Part shown: positions 13,801 through 25,857 of the stretch, piece by piece
How the letters are laid out: every line of letters starts with the position of its first letter
Numbering within the stretch: the first letter of the stretch is position 1
Assembly: GCA_018881555.1 (NCBI GenBank)
Contig: JACAXG010000166.1
Location: forward strand, 1,614,956 to 1,678,955
Reading direction: 5' to 3'
Length of the DNA stretch: 64,000 nucleotides
Source: Amblyornis subalaris
Lineage: Eukaryota > Chordata > Aves > Passeriformes > Ptilonorhynchidae
The notes under the pieces: generated by a model
The model's input: only the letters and a program-made list of their open reading frames with translations
Database searches by the model: none
Told to the model about the DNA's origin: nothing
Made by a program: the position numbers and the translations under genes

Positions 13801-16800
13801 AATATTTCACTGAAGTTTTAAAACACTTTCCATTTTGATTTAAAAGTGTGCCCTTTTTTAGTTTTTTATTTCTACTGCTCTGTTAAGAGATTGATTTCTG
13901 AACATCTTTTTATGTATGCACAGTGTGCGTATTTCTGGCACTACATATATATACACTAGTACCAGAATAATATACTTATTTATGACTATGTAAGCACAGA
14001 TAGCATTGGTATAATATTGCTTTAAAAATTCCAAAATAATTTTTGGTATGTTCATAAGCTGTAAATCTAAATGGTTAACTATTGCAAAAAATAAAATACC
14101 TCCCTCTTCCTTTAACAAAACTGAGACAAGGCTAAATAGTGTAAGAAACACCACCCTGCATGTTCAAAATTTTGAAAATTTAATAATTTAGGCATGCAAG
14201 TAGCTTACATATTCAGTGTCTTCTTACAGGGGTTTTTCCAACCCCCCTTGAAATGTATTATAGAAGCATCAAATTCATCAATTAGAAGTATACTATGACA
14301 GTATTATTTAGCTGTTTCTAACTCTCGTTTAAATGAAACAAAATTATATTAAACAGAAAGTGANTTTTAGATAGACAAGCACAAAACAAGCAGAATTTCC
14401 CATTCTTTGTGCTTTCTGCTGATTTCTCAGAAAGCTGTGAGCATGCCTGTATTTCCTTAGTCTTGACCAATGGTGAATAGAAGTGAAAGTTATTTTCTCT
14501 GCAGTGAATTTGACTGGGAGACACTGGTTATAGTTACTCCTCCAGACTGAACCTGAACCCAAGCCCCCTTCTGTGTCATTTTGGGCTTTTCAATATGCCA
14601 GCTTCTCACAAGCTGAAACCTCCTCTGTGGTATGGCCGGTGAATAAATCAGGCACAGGAGATGCACAAGCCGTGGCATAAGGAACAGCAGTAGGAGTTCC
14701 ACAATATGCTTTCAGAAANGTATTTTAAGGGTATGAGTAAGTGAAGGAGATGGCAACTGAGGACACCACCATCTGCTGCCAGTTCTGAGGAGCCTGAGCA
14801 GCCCCTGAGAGGCATTTGCTGGCAGACAGACATGGACCCAGCCCTGTCCCCTGCTGCTGCAGGGCCAGACCTGCGGCCTTCTGCTCCCTCCAACCCCACC
14901 GCAGGTACCCTTCTGCCAAGAGTGGCTCCCAGCATCCCTGCCCCACTTGTCATTTCTGCTCCATCACCTCCTGGCATCTACACCAGACACAGGAAGGTAA
15001 CCCAAGCAGATAAGCAGGAAACCTGGTTCCCAATCTGCTAAAAACCCAAATAAAGCATTACCAGCAGCTACTGTGTTAAAGACCTGCACTTCCTGGGGCT
15101 GACTGCTTCCTCCCCAACTTGTTGACTTGCAGCCTGCCAGGTGTTTACTTGGAGAGGAAAAGGCTTCTCTAGGGATTACAGAGACAGCAAAAGTTGTTTG
15201 GGAAACACCACACAAACTTGGGCTCTTTTCAGTTGCTATCCAGTATCTAAGACAGCACCTCTCAGCAAAACAAGCTTTTAAAGTATGTTCATAAGAAGTC
15301 ATTAGACAATTAAAACCAACCAGTTGTTCCTGTGACAGTTATTGCAGTGCACATGCTTACCAGGTAACAGAGGACAATTATTTATGCAGTGGTTGTAACT
15401 CTTACAATTGCCCTTTATCAAGTTCCTGCTCTCTGAGAAACTGTGTATAATTTGTGTTTCTCAAATGACAGAGCACTAACTCATCTTCAACAAAGCTTAT
15501 GCTGCCTAGCAGTGAGAAAAAGATTGTTATTCTTTTAGTATTTAATACTACTTTTCTGTTAATGGAAAATAAGTAATAAACAATGAGGTTGAACACATGG
15601 AGGAAGTCTAAACACCAAACTGTACTTTGAAAAATGGAGAAGTACTGGATTAAACAGAAAAAAAAGCATGTTTAAAGTCCCGCACCATGCTGTTTCGAAA
15701 CTAATCAATCAAGAGAAGACTATGCCAAAACCTGGAGTACTCTGTACACTATAATACTGAAACTCATGACACGATACAAGTTGTGTGTCATAGGTCCTGT
15801 CAGACTGCTCCAGGTGGGAAAACCCTTTCCAACTCATTAAGCATCAAATTAGTCAGTGGTAACATCATAACNCTCCTTTCTTCAGAAGCAAAATTACTTC
15901 AAGGAATCTGCTGGATTCAAAACACCTCTTCTGTGCAGCAGTTTCATGGTGCACACACAAAACAGCAAAAACCCCAAACAGATCCTTGGCAAGATTGCCT
16001 CTCTCAGGAGACAGAAAATGGAACATAATGCCTTTCATAAGAGTTTTCCCTTTTGGCTTGATCATTCCAAAAGAAAGAGTAAACACCTGGAATGCTGACC
16101 AGCCAAAATCACTCGACTGTGTGCCTAACTCTAAACATGTAAGTAAGAACGCTAGAATAACGAAGTACCTTTAAAAGGAGAAAAACACATAATAGGTTGC
16201 TTTAGAGAAACTTACTTATTGCTGCATTCTTGTCTCATGCAGCAAGTTCAGACATGTTAGTCGGGTCAGTAACTGAATGAATGAATCAACTTAAACTGTA
16301 TCCACAATAGTTCTTTAACAGAAAGGAATTAATGACAGCTCATGTGAGAGATTTACTTGGAGTGCTACCAGAGCAGAAGTCAGAAAGAAAACCAGGACTG
16401 TAGCCTATGGAAGACTGACAACNATGTAATGATCCTGCTTCACTCATTAAAAAACCCACTATTTCCAGGTTCTTCATGGGTGCTAAGCACATCCTTAGTA
16501 AAGCCTATTTTACCACTATTCAGAATACTCACAGAAGTAGTATTTACAACATATGCAAAATTGTGCAGCTCTTATGGGAAAATCCAAACAATTATAGTAA
16601 AATCCTAGTTTGCCAAGTGGCAAATTTTTAACTGGCAAGAATCTCTCACTGCAACGTTCTCATCACCTTCCCTGAATTAGCCTATTTTAATAAGAAAATA
16701 GGCAGTGAAGAAGGATTTTTCATAAAGCTCATGTGCTGTTGGTAAAAGAAGATTAAGAATTACTCTATATTTTCCTTTGATCCTCTGCAATCTATTTCTA

Positions 16801-17351
16801 GCACTATACAAATCTCCTCTAGATTCTGGTAGAAGCCTGTCAGCTTATTTGATTTCTTTACAGCCTGTGAGATAGTAGGAGTGATATTTTTTGCTTACTT
16901 ACACCACAAGGTAACAAAATTTGCCCAGAGCGAAGATGCTATAATACACACACCCTGCTCTAATGAACTGAATAACTCTTCTAATAGACACACATAAATT
17001 TCTTTGACAGAATAAGCCTCACAAAAACAAGTTAAAATTGCTGGCACTTATGTTTCAAGGAAGCTTTTAATANAATCTACTTGCAATAAAATCAAATAGA
17101 GAAACAGTTTCTTCTCAANAACTAAATGTAAACTGAATGCAGGTTTCTTACAGAGTGCTGTGTTGAACCATGTTCAATTAAAGATGTACAAATATTCCCC
17201 CCAACAGATTTTATTCCTCCAATTCTATTTTAAAAACGTGTTGCTTTTTGGAGAAATAGCCGAGATTTATATACAAGATACTTGTTCATGGGGACTTTTC
17301 ATTCTTTCAAGAAATTCACTTAATATTTGATTAATTTTTCCTTTAAATTCT

Positions 17352-17413
17352 TTGTAATAACAATAACAACAATAAGAAGAATAAAAACAACAACAACAAN
17401 AATAATAGAATAA
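17352..17413. repeat. degenerate AAC/AAT microsatellite
   Basis: A run of imperfect AAC, AAT and AAG triplets, one containing an ambiguous base. This is simple-sequence DNA without coding value; a minus-strand frame through it gives only a tyrosine/cysteine-rich artefact. Confidence 0.85.
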
Positions 17414-17969
17414 GCAGCTTGCTTTGAAGCTGTATGCAAAAGAAANCATGTTACTATTAGATTTATTGAAATATTTCCAATTTCAAATATTTTGAGGGAT
17501 AGCTATTATAGCTGGGTCCATCTTTCCCTTCCATCCTGAAATTATGAAATTCACTGACATNCATAGATTTCAGCCAGAAATGAAAATTAATGCTATATAT
17601 TCAGAAAGACAGATTCTGATTACCAACTTCTTTAAGAAGGCTCTGTTCATCCAGTTGTTCCTTCCACTTTTATTTTACAGTGAGCTGTAATAGCGTGCAG
17701 AGCATTTCCTACCTGAACAAGACAGAGAACACCAAGTTTTAGGGGTGAATCTTTCTCAGAAGTGTGACAAATTACAAACTTCTCTCTTATTTTTGTTTCC
17801 TTCCTGCTGAACTGACAAAAACAGCAGTGTGGATGCTTTGTAAGCAAGAGAGGCTTGAATAGGTGTCATGGTTTGACCCGGTGTGAGAAAATTTGATTAG
17901 TTAAAAACAAGTAAAGGACAGTTCTATAAGCCATTTAGTGTTCCTGTGACATCTCCGTGAAAGGAATGT

Positions 17970-17977
17970 TATAAAAA
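17970..17977 (+). promoter_or_regulatory. TATA-like box inside the LTR
   Basis: TATAAAAA lies about 105 bases into the LTR, where a U3 promoter would be expected, and the GC-rich stretch follows it. The plus orientation agrees with the TG...CA reading and with the downstream AATAAA. Confidence 0.35.
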
Positions 17978-19206
17978 AAACCCCTAGGAAGTGATGCAAG
18001 GCTCTCTCACTTCCTCTCTTGCTCCCTGCTGACCACGAGAGGCAGGGGCTCTCCCCCGACCCCCGGGCCAGGGGGCCCACGGCCCGGGGGGCCGGGGGCA
18101 GCCGGCCTCACCCCCCCACTGGTACTGTGCCGTTCCNGACCTGAGAGGAGCTAGTCTGATGCCATCTGGACCAAGGCCAAGTCAGAGAAGCAGCTAAGCT
18201 AAGCCAAGGCTGAGGAAAGCCGAGAGAAGCTGAGCGAAGCCGAGCCAAACATGCTACACAGGAAAAAAAAAAAAACCCTCTCAAAGGAGTACTGGTGAGA
18301 TCAAAGAGTGACCTTGCTTTTTAAGATAAGGTAGAAATTGTAGCGGCCAAGAAACTTACTCAAAATTTTGGATGGCTGCCAGTGCAGAAAGCATATGGGG
18401 GGNAAGCAACCTTGCGCCCAGGAAAGCAAGCCTCATTAGTGGGAGCATGTAACTGTTATAAATACTTTTGTAGGCATTTTCTACAAATATTAACCTCTTC
18501 TCTAAGCTAAAGAGAAAAGAAAGCAGGCACATGAAAGACTAAACATGGAGCCAGCAGCCAAACGGAAGAGAAGGCAAGGAGGNGCAGAAGTGCCAGNGAA
18601 GCCATCTTTACTAGCACCAAGATCCATCATTTTCTGTGAGCTGTGCTGTGTGATCTGGAGTAATACCAAACTAAGTTTCTCTTTAAATCGCAATAATGAG
18701 CCATGGGGGAGTGAGAAATTTGCAGCCTAAATTAAGAACATTTTTATATTGTGTGCAGATGAAGCTTGCAGCCTTTAGAAACTGTAAAGCAGGAGCCTGT
18801 TGCCTTTGGTGCCTTTAGGCTGAAATTACTTACTCTTGAAATGTTTAACCCCAACAAACTTTTCTTGTGACCCACAAACTGCGGAGTGTTTGTGGGAGAG
18901 AGGATACACCACTGCAAAAACCTGGGCGGGCTGTGGTGTTTCTAAAAGGTTTGGAACCATGCTGAAGATACTTCTTTAGGAAACTGTCTTCCATGGGATA
19001 GATTCCACTACACTACAGAAAGAACTCTCTTTATCCCATGAGGTGGCAATAAGAACNCTTAATCNTAAGATCAGAATGTCATGTTTATGTCCTTTGCGTA
19101 ATCAGTGAGAAAGATTGAAATATATGGGGGAGAGAATGATATTTGTATATTATGCCTTAATATTTTTTATTATTTTTCATTCTTTCTATTCTTAGTAGAG
19201 TTAGTA

Positions 19207-19212
19207 AATAAA
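19207..19212 (+). terminator. polyadenylation signal inside the LTR
   Basis: AATAAA about 105 bases before the proposed LTR end, followed by T-rich DNA. Position and orientation suit the R/U5 boundary of an LTR. AT-rich DNA produces this hexamer often, so it supports rather than proves the LTR call. Confidence 0.3.
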
Positions 19213-21240
19213 TCATTTAATCATTTTACAAATTTACAACCTATTTTTGCTATCTCTTCTCCTCTGAAAAACTAAGCATAGAGATCTAGAGTTTACCTCC
19301 AAGTCAACCCTTCACATTAGGTTCCGGACTCAGACTAGGGTTAGAATTGTTCATACACCGAAATGCAAGAAGAAAGTGAAATTTTTCAGGACTTGTTCCA
19401 CAGGTGTAAAGTGATATGTATACANGCAAAAGCATTTTTAAAACTCAAGATTTTTCTTCCTTTCTGTTACTGTGGCTCAGGGAANAGAACATGAGGTCAA
19501 GTTTAACAAGAAGGCAAAGCTGAGTGTTTTTTCAGAGTTACCAGTTGCTCATGAGAAAAAAAAAATTTAACATATTCACAAGAACATATACTATTATAAT
19601 TAACCATTTTCAACATAGGCATCTTTGACTTTACTATAAAATTTTCTTTCTTAGCACAAAGACCATTAGTTGAATTAGTGCTATTGATCAGGATGCAAAG
19701 TTGGGCTTTTTTGTTCGGTTTGTTTGCTTTTCTTCATGTTATGTCAACATTTTCAAAATAAATGAAGAACACAGGCATTATCACTGTTTTGTTCCATTTA
19801 AAACTCAAAGATCGTACTGGTTTTTGAACTGTGCTTTTTGGATACAAACTGTAAGCAGGTGGAGAGGCCAGCTGGAAAGCAGAAGGCAAAAAAAAGAATG
19901 GAAAGAAGTTATAATTACTCAAAACAAGAGACACTTATTTAAAGATGAATCCCTACGGAGATTTTGTAACTATTTTTGGAAAAAAAAGTATTCCTACTAA
20001 TATAGGTTTTTCCTCACTAAAGAGCATTTTTTCTGAAACTAAAGTGCTTTTTGCTAAACATAGATGATTCCCATCATTAGAAGAAGGTCCTTTGATTTTT
20101 ACAGAGAATACTCCTTTTTTTGACCAAAATATCATTCTCAACTATCAATGCTTTGCTCACAAGAGACAGCAGAAAAATGATTAAACCAAGTATTTGTGTG
20201 AATAATGAGCTTCCAGTTTGTCCTGCTTATGAAGTTAAGAGTGCACTGATTAATCAATTAAATAATCTACTGTCAATGCCTTGCCTTGCTATAAGGCATA
20301 TAAAGGCTCATGTGCTTAAAACACCAAACCGGAAAAGAGTTTCTTGGTGATNTATTACTGCTCTTCTGTAGAAAGAATGAAACGTCACAATATCCATTTG
20401 ATTACTTGCTACTGATTTTTCNGAATCATTTGTGACTTTGGTGGTAGCTTTTACTATTATTAAAGAGGGAAGATGATATTTCTTCCTTCATTGTTGCTAA
20501 CTACTCTTTCTGCCTGTGAAATCAAAGAAAGTACCTTCAGCTCTGCAATAACCAGCACAGCTGTGCAGAGTACACTGCGCCTGGAGCTTCCCCCCCAGCT
20601 CACAGATGGACCTTTATGCTTTATGCCAGTGTCTGCAATGAGTCTGTACAGCACCAATTAACTTTTTATTTCAAAACCAACTTGAAAACCAAGTCTGCTC
20701 TGTGTAGCTTTATCAGTAGGTAAGAAAATCCTGCCCTACTACAATTCACACAGCTGAGGTTAAACAATAGAATATGTTACTGGATGAAAATAGGATTTGT
20801 GATTTGTTTACTCATACTATGATATATGAAGAATTTTCTGTTCACATACCTGGATTTTCTAAAAAATAAGGATCCAAAAAAACCCCAACAAACGAAAACC
20901 CAAAACCCCCAACAAATAAAAAACCCAAAACATCAACTGCCAACTCTTTTTCCCACTTATAANTGATACAGTATGTGTTATCAAGCAATGGTTGTGGGGA
21001 AAAAAGTCAATCCTCCATTGAGTATATTTTTGTAGAGTAAAGAACCACACTAGTTCTCTGGTATTACAGTGGCTACTTGTGAGAACATCCCTTCTCCTCC
21101 GAAATAAGCAAATTTTAAATAAAGTGGAAAGCTGAATAATTACCACCTACAGCTGGAGATACTCCAACATCCTCTGGCACATCTGCAAGTGTTTGGCTCT
21201 GGCAGATTTTGGAAGTCCACTGCTCAGAAAAGCAGTTTAA

Positions 21241-21253
21241 CCACTAGAGGGAG
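21241..21253 (+). promoter_or_regulatory. candidate CTCF site
   Basis: CCACTAGAGGGAG matches the CTCF core CCASYAGRKGGCR except for A in place of C near the end. It is on the plus strand, opposite to the candidate at 10.8 kb, so the two point away from each other. Motif evidence only. Confidence 0.25.
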
Positions 21254-22589
21254 AGGAAGCATTCCCAAGGGTTCAGCTGTGTCAGTGCATGGCCACTATA
21301 ACTATACATTGCAATTTTGTAGCACTTGTCATTACTTTCCATTTTTTCGTCTGCATATCCTGTAACTTCTTGGAATTAAACAGATTAATCAAATCACAAA
21401 GGTGTCTCAGTAAACTGGACCATATAGAAACCTGTGAGGTACAATTTCTCTGTAGGTATGGGGGTTCCTATTTATCTAGAAGTCTGACGTATGCAGAACC
21501 TCTGGTCAGTATTTAGAACACAATTTTTTTCTGGAATGACACAAATAACACAACCTGATAAGAAACTATGCTTTACTTATTGCTGTTGGTATAAGCTTTA
21601 AGCCCTTGAAAACCTAACCAATACAAAACAAAAATCAGAACCTGAAAACTGGGTATCTTAGCATAACTTAGTAGTAAATAACTCACAGATTTGCTCTGCT
21701 TGGAATTCTGGAGCACTTAAAAATAAATTTGTCTCTACATTGTTATTAAAGACATTGCAATATAGTTAATGCTTTCTACACAGAGAAGTTTCCTATTTGA
21801 ACAAATGGTTCTGATTATAAATACTTTATATTTGGAATCTGCCACAGGAAACATGTAGCATGTCATGACTGATTGAAAAACTACGCCAAATTACAATCCG
21901 TGGCTCTTTAAAGCACACACACACAACCCCCCCACATATGGAATATCCACTAGGTCTTCTGTTCAGTCACTAAAATTGCTTCAAAAGAAGAAACAATCAT
22001 TTATTAGTCTAACAGTAGTGACAAAGAGGCTTTATTGTTCCAATTAAAAAGAGAGACATCTTAGCAGAATGACTTTTACTAACTGTTCCTGTCCATTGTT
22101 TTGCATCTAAAGAAGATGAGGAAATAAATACCTGAATGAAGGAATCTGGTTTTTGTTTCCTATGAGGTGCTCTGCTTACCCATGGCTGCTGCATTAAAAG
22201 CAAAAAACCCACCCCAAAATGTATGTATGTATGACATAACCTATTTTCTTAGGATAAGAAAGAGCTAAAAGATCTCAATCTATTTTCGACAAAAGAAGGT
22301 CAATGATGGCCTGAATTCATATAACTACCAACTCACTTTTGAAAAGCAAGAAGAGGGGATCAAGGAATAAGTTTTCATAGTTGCTAAGTCCTCACCCTCT
22401 TCCTGCTCAGTCACTGTAATTTTTGTCTAGTTTTTCTTTTCTATATTTGTTCAGGTTTCCAAGTCTGAATCATAGCAAAAAAAGTTACCTGGAGGTAAAT
22501 CACGTTATACACTGAGTAAACTTCCAGAAAGCACACATCATCTCAGANAATCTTAGCAAAAAGAAATACTGTAACTGAAAAAAACCAGT

Positions 22590-22870
22590 TCTGCAGCAGC
22601 CTATTTTAATAAGCAACAGATTAAGTGTATCACTTAATTAGAATCCCTTTTCACTCCTTGATGTTGCTTATTTTCAAAACGAGCTATTTAAGTGTTCCGT
22701 GCTTCCAGGGATAATGCAGGGGTTTTTAGCTATTATGCATCAATTTAGGACTTTTGAATACCCGGCCTAATTAATATTAACTTCTGCAAGATACAGTTAT
22801 TTAACAAGCTACAGAACAAGTTATCCTATTTGTTAATACAATATAAAGTTTTATAAGACAAATCAGAGAG
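22590..22870. promoter_or_regulatory. candidate conserved non-coding element rich in homeodomain sites
   Basis: Within 280 bases there are several TAATTA/TTAATT cores, an octamer-like ATTATGCAT and a 19-bp palindrome made of two opposed NKX2-like sites (22620-22638). There is no open frame. This texture resembles vertebrate developmental enhancers, but AT-rich DNA generates such cores freely. Conservation across species has not been tested. Confidence 0.25.
22620..22638. repeat. 19-bp palindrome of two opposed NKX2-like sites
   Basis: ATTAAGTG-TAT-CACTTAAT: the 8-bp arms are exact reverse complements. TTAAGTG is the consensus core of NKX2-class homeodomain proteins. Head-to-head sites three bases apart could bind a dimer. 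Confidence 0.6.
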
Positions 22871-25833
22871 AAAATAGGAAAAGAAAATAACCATTGACAA
22901 CAGGGTAAGTAGGAAGTATGGCCTCTGGGGAATTAAGAAGTTAACCCTTTAGCACTATCTGGTTATGTGAAAGTACAGAACAGACCTACTTTGCATGAAC
23001 AGGATTTGAAAGTAAGAATTGTGCCACAGGCTCTCAATCAGCATGAAAAATGCAAATTGAAATCATTATTAAGCAATTTCATTCATAGACAAAATGTGAT
23101 GTAAATGGCGGTAAGCCCAAAGCAAGGCAACTCAACTGTTGCTGTGGAGAGGGTGATCCTTTGCACTGCTTTCAGCATCCTTGATTAGAAAGACTAATCT
23201 GATGGCCTAGGAGTGAAGTCAATTCTGAGCCACACAGCCCTCAAGCTAAGTAAAAAGGAGGCTCACAGTGATGTAGTTCTGGACAACTGCAGCAGAGCTT
23301 TAGGAAATTTTCTCTTTCATTGGAATAGTATGTTGTTCATTTCCACAAGCTCCCCAAGGTTATAAAATATACATTCTAATTCCAGCAACACAGAGCAGAG
23401 AACCAGGGCCACTTTCCCTAACTGGCTGTTCTCGCAAAGCATGTTTGAAACAATGTGCTCACATTGCTGGGTGGTTGTCAAGAACCACATTCTTTACACA
23501 CAACCAAGCTAAAAGAGAATTTCTTTCGCTCTTCGCTGGATCTTTTACAAAATGTAAGTAGAGAATACTGCGAACTTCAATAGACATCACATTTATGAAG
23601 CAAAGTCTCTGGTTCTTGCTTGTCACCACTAATGAGCACCAGCTCCTCTAATCAGTGTTGTAGCAGCTTTGTTGGCTGAAAACCAACTTACACAATTTTA
23701 AGATAAGAGAGAAGTATGTTTTGTTAGGCATTTCATTACAGATAACAAGTCCCAGTGACCATCAAACAGTGATTAGAAAAACACCAGTTCTTGCCATGAT
23801 CTAAGGAAAGGGAAGACACTGAGAAATCCTGCTGAAATAGTGTTCATGCTCACAGATAGAATATTTGTGTTGTAGAACTCATCATGGCTTTTGGCCTTTC
23901 AGGAGCCATAAACTATCTAAGATACCACATTGTCTTTTTCAAGTCATATTTATGCCAAGACATTAAACCAGAGAGCAGAACACAATACTTCCTGGCCAAG
24001 GCTCCAACATTCCTCTCCCTCAATCTTGGACTGCAGTACAAGGTTTATAACATAAATCTGATCCTACACAGGCTCTTCACTGGGACCTCTCCTACTCCAC
24101 CCACAGCAACATCTGTTCTTAACTAGGCATTAGAGAGTTTGAGGAAAAGGAGGACTTCTGGTTTGAGTTGCAAAAATATCATTCATAGATTCTTTCTGGA
24201 GAATAACACCCTTTTCTGCTCTTTGTGCTGAAGGGATCATTTAAGTCCCCTTTGCCACAGTGTTCATTTATTAAAAATAATTGAATAACTTAATGAAGCC
24301 ACAGAAAGCAAGGGCTGCTAATTCCTCTTCTAGATTTTTAATGTCATGTTTCTTCCTTTCTCCACTGTCTCTTCAATACCTTTCCTGTCTTTTTCTGACA
24401 AAAGATCAAATAGCGATATTTACAGCAGAATTTTTTGTCCAAAGACAAATATAAAGCACAATATAATAACAGTATCTGTACAATCTCAAAGATATCTGCA
24501 GAAACAAATTATATCTCTTTTATATAAAGCTGCAGGAACAGCTATTATAACTAAATATCATTTACTACAAAACATGAAGTTCTGGCAGTGATGTTTCCTC
24601 ATATCATCTGGCATCAGTCTTGGTCATTGTAATAAAAGGCACAATTCCTTCTATAGTTCTGACAATTTCCCTTTCTACTGACTGTAGTACTTGACTAGGA
24701 AGAACAAACCCTTCTGTCCTTGTCTTTGTTACCATTAAAGACATAGACATTTTAAAAGTCTGTTTAGTTAGCTAATCTTCCCAACAGTTTCTAATAAAAT
24801 GTGTAGTACATTTATTAAATATGCCACATGCTTCAATTGGTGCCAGTGGAAAGCCAGCCCTTGCCAGAGAACTAATTTCAGAATAGATCATACAGTACAT
24901 TTAACTGGTTTAACTAAAGCTCATCAGCAAGTAACACCAACGCTACCTAAGAGACAAGGACANTGTAGCAGTATCATTTAACTATAGTTTAAAAGTAAAC
25001 TTTTAGTCAATTTTAAGGACAAGAAAACACTTGGGCAACAGTAGTTGGACTCTCTGAGGACAGCTGAGAGTTTTGCATTTGACTATGATGATTCCAACTG
25101 TCAAGTCAGTAGTTTTCCATCAAACTGCCAAAATCACCAAAACTAACACACACAAAAGTCTGAGGAAATACAGAATTTATAAGTTTTAGAGATAACAAGC
25201 CTGCAATTGAACCCGGAATATTTGGAACCAGAATAAAGGTACTTCTTCAGGAAATGCAAAGCATGTCAGAAACAAAGAAAACTTCCAGCTCANATCCACT
25301 GAATGAACTACCTGGATAGTTTGCCTTTTATCCTTATTATTTTATAGACTTCAGCTGAAAAGTTTCATGTTGCAAAGTTTTAACCTGTTTCAGTTTGTGT
25401 GTGTATGGTGTAATTTTCATACTAAAATGTAATCCATGATGGTAACTTCAGGGTTCACCTACACTATCACTGGACTTTGACATGAACTCCAGAGCAAAAG
25501 GTGAAGCATTTTTTAACTCATGGCATCTCACTGTAGGAAAAGGTCCTTTAATTCNGAACACCAGCCAATGATTAAAATGCAGACCAGATGTTACAAGCTC
25601 ATTTTGAAAAGCCCATTCCAACAAACCTTCTGAATTCTAACCTACAAACACACAAACAATTACAAATATATTTTACACATTATGTGGATCTCTACCTATG
25701 ATTCATATAAAAGTTATACATAAAATGTTACAGACTATGATTCTTTGTTACAGACTTTGATTTCAAAGGTAGTGTAAGCTTAGACAGGAATATCACATAT
25801 CATCTAAATCTATCATTTAGTCTACTATATGCT

Positions 25834-25857
25834 ATTTTTATATATATATATAAAAAT
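25834..25857. repeat. 24-bp AT palindrome
   Basis: A (TA)n core flanked by ATTTTTA and its complement forms a perfect palindrome that could extrude as a cruciform. It is simple-sequence DNA with no other evident role. Confidence 0.75.

Larger units (their letters stand above)
5342..17863. other. AT-rich non-coding DNA, no gene seen
   Basis: Apart from the small motifs listed separately, nothing recognisable was found in this stretch. Two slightly GC-richer patches, near 7440-7560 and 14740-15000, have longer open frames only because they contain fewer stop codons. The peptides do not resemble known proteins. Confidence 0.5.
17864..19316 (+). mobile_element. probable solo LTR of an endogenous retrovirus
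   Basis: The unit begins TGTCATGGTTTGACCC, an opening I associate with songbird retroviral LTRs, and ends in CA, giving the TG...CA termini of LTRs. Flanking 5-bp sequences are ATAGG and TTAGG, an imperfect target-site duplication. Inside are a TATA-like box (TATAAAAA, 17970-17977), a very GC-rich stretch (about 18045-18115) with opposing runs of C and G, short GCCGAG/GCTGAG-type repeats (18190-18250), a second TATA-like box (TATAAATA, 18457-18464) and an AATAAA signal (19207-19212). No gag, pol or env coding sequence flanks it, so it is read as a solo LTR left by recombination. At about 1.45 kb it is long for a single LTR, so a composite of two insertions is possible. Confidence 0.55.

Noticed and set aside
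14648..15302. Cluster of overlapping frames in a GC-richer patch near 14.7-15.3 kb
   Set aside because: Frames overlap on both strands and none resembles a protein. A possible CAG acceptor and AAG|GTAACC donor around 14904-14997 lack a convincing peptide.
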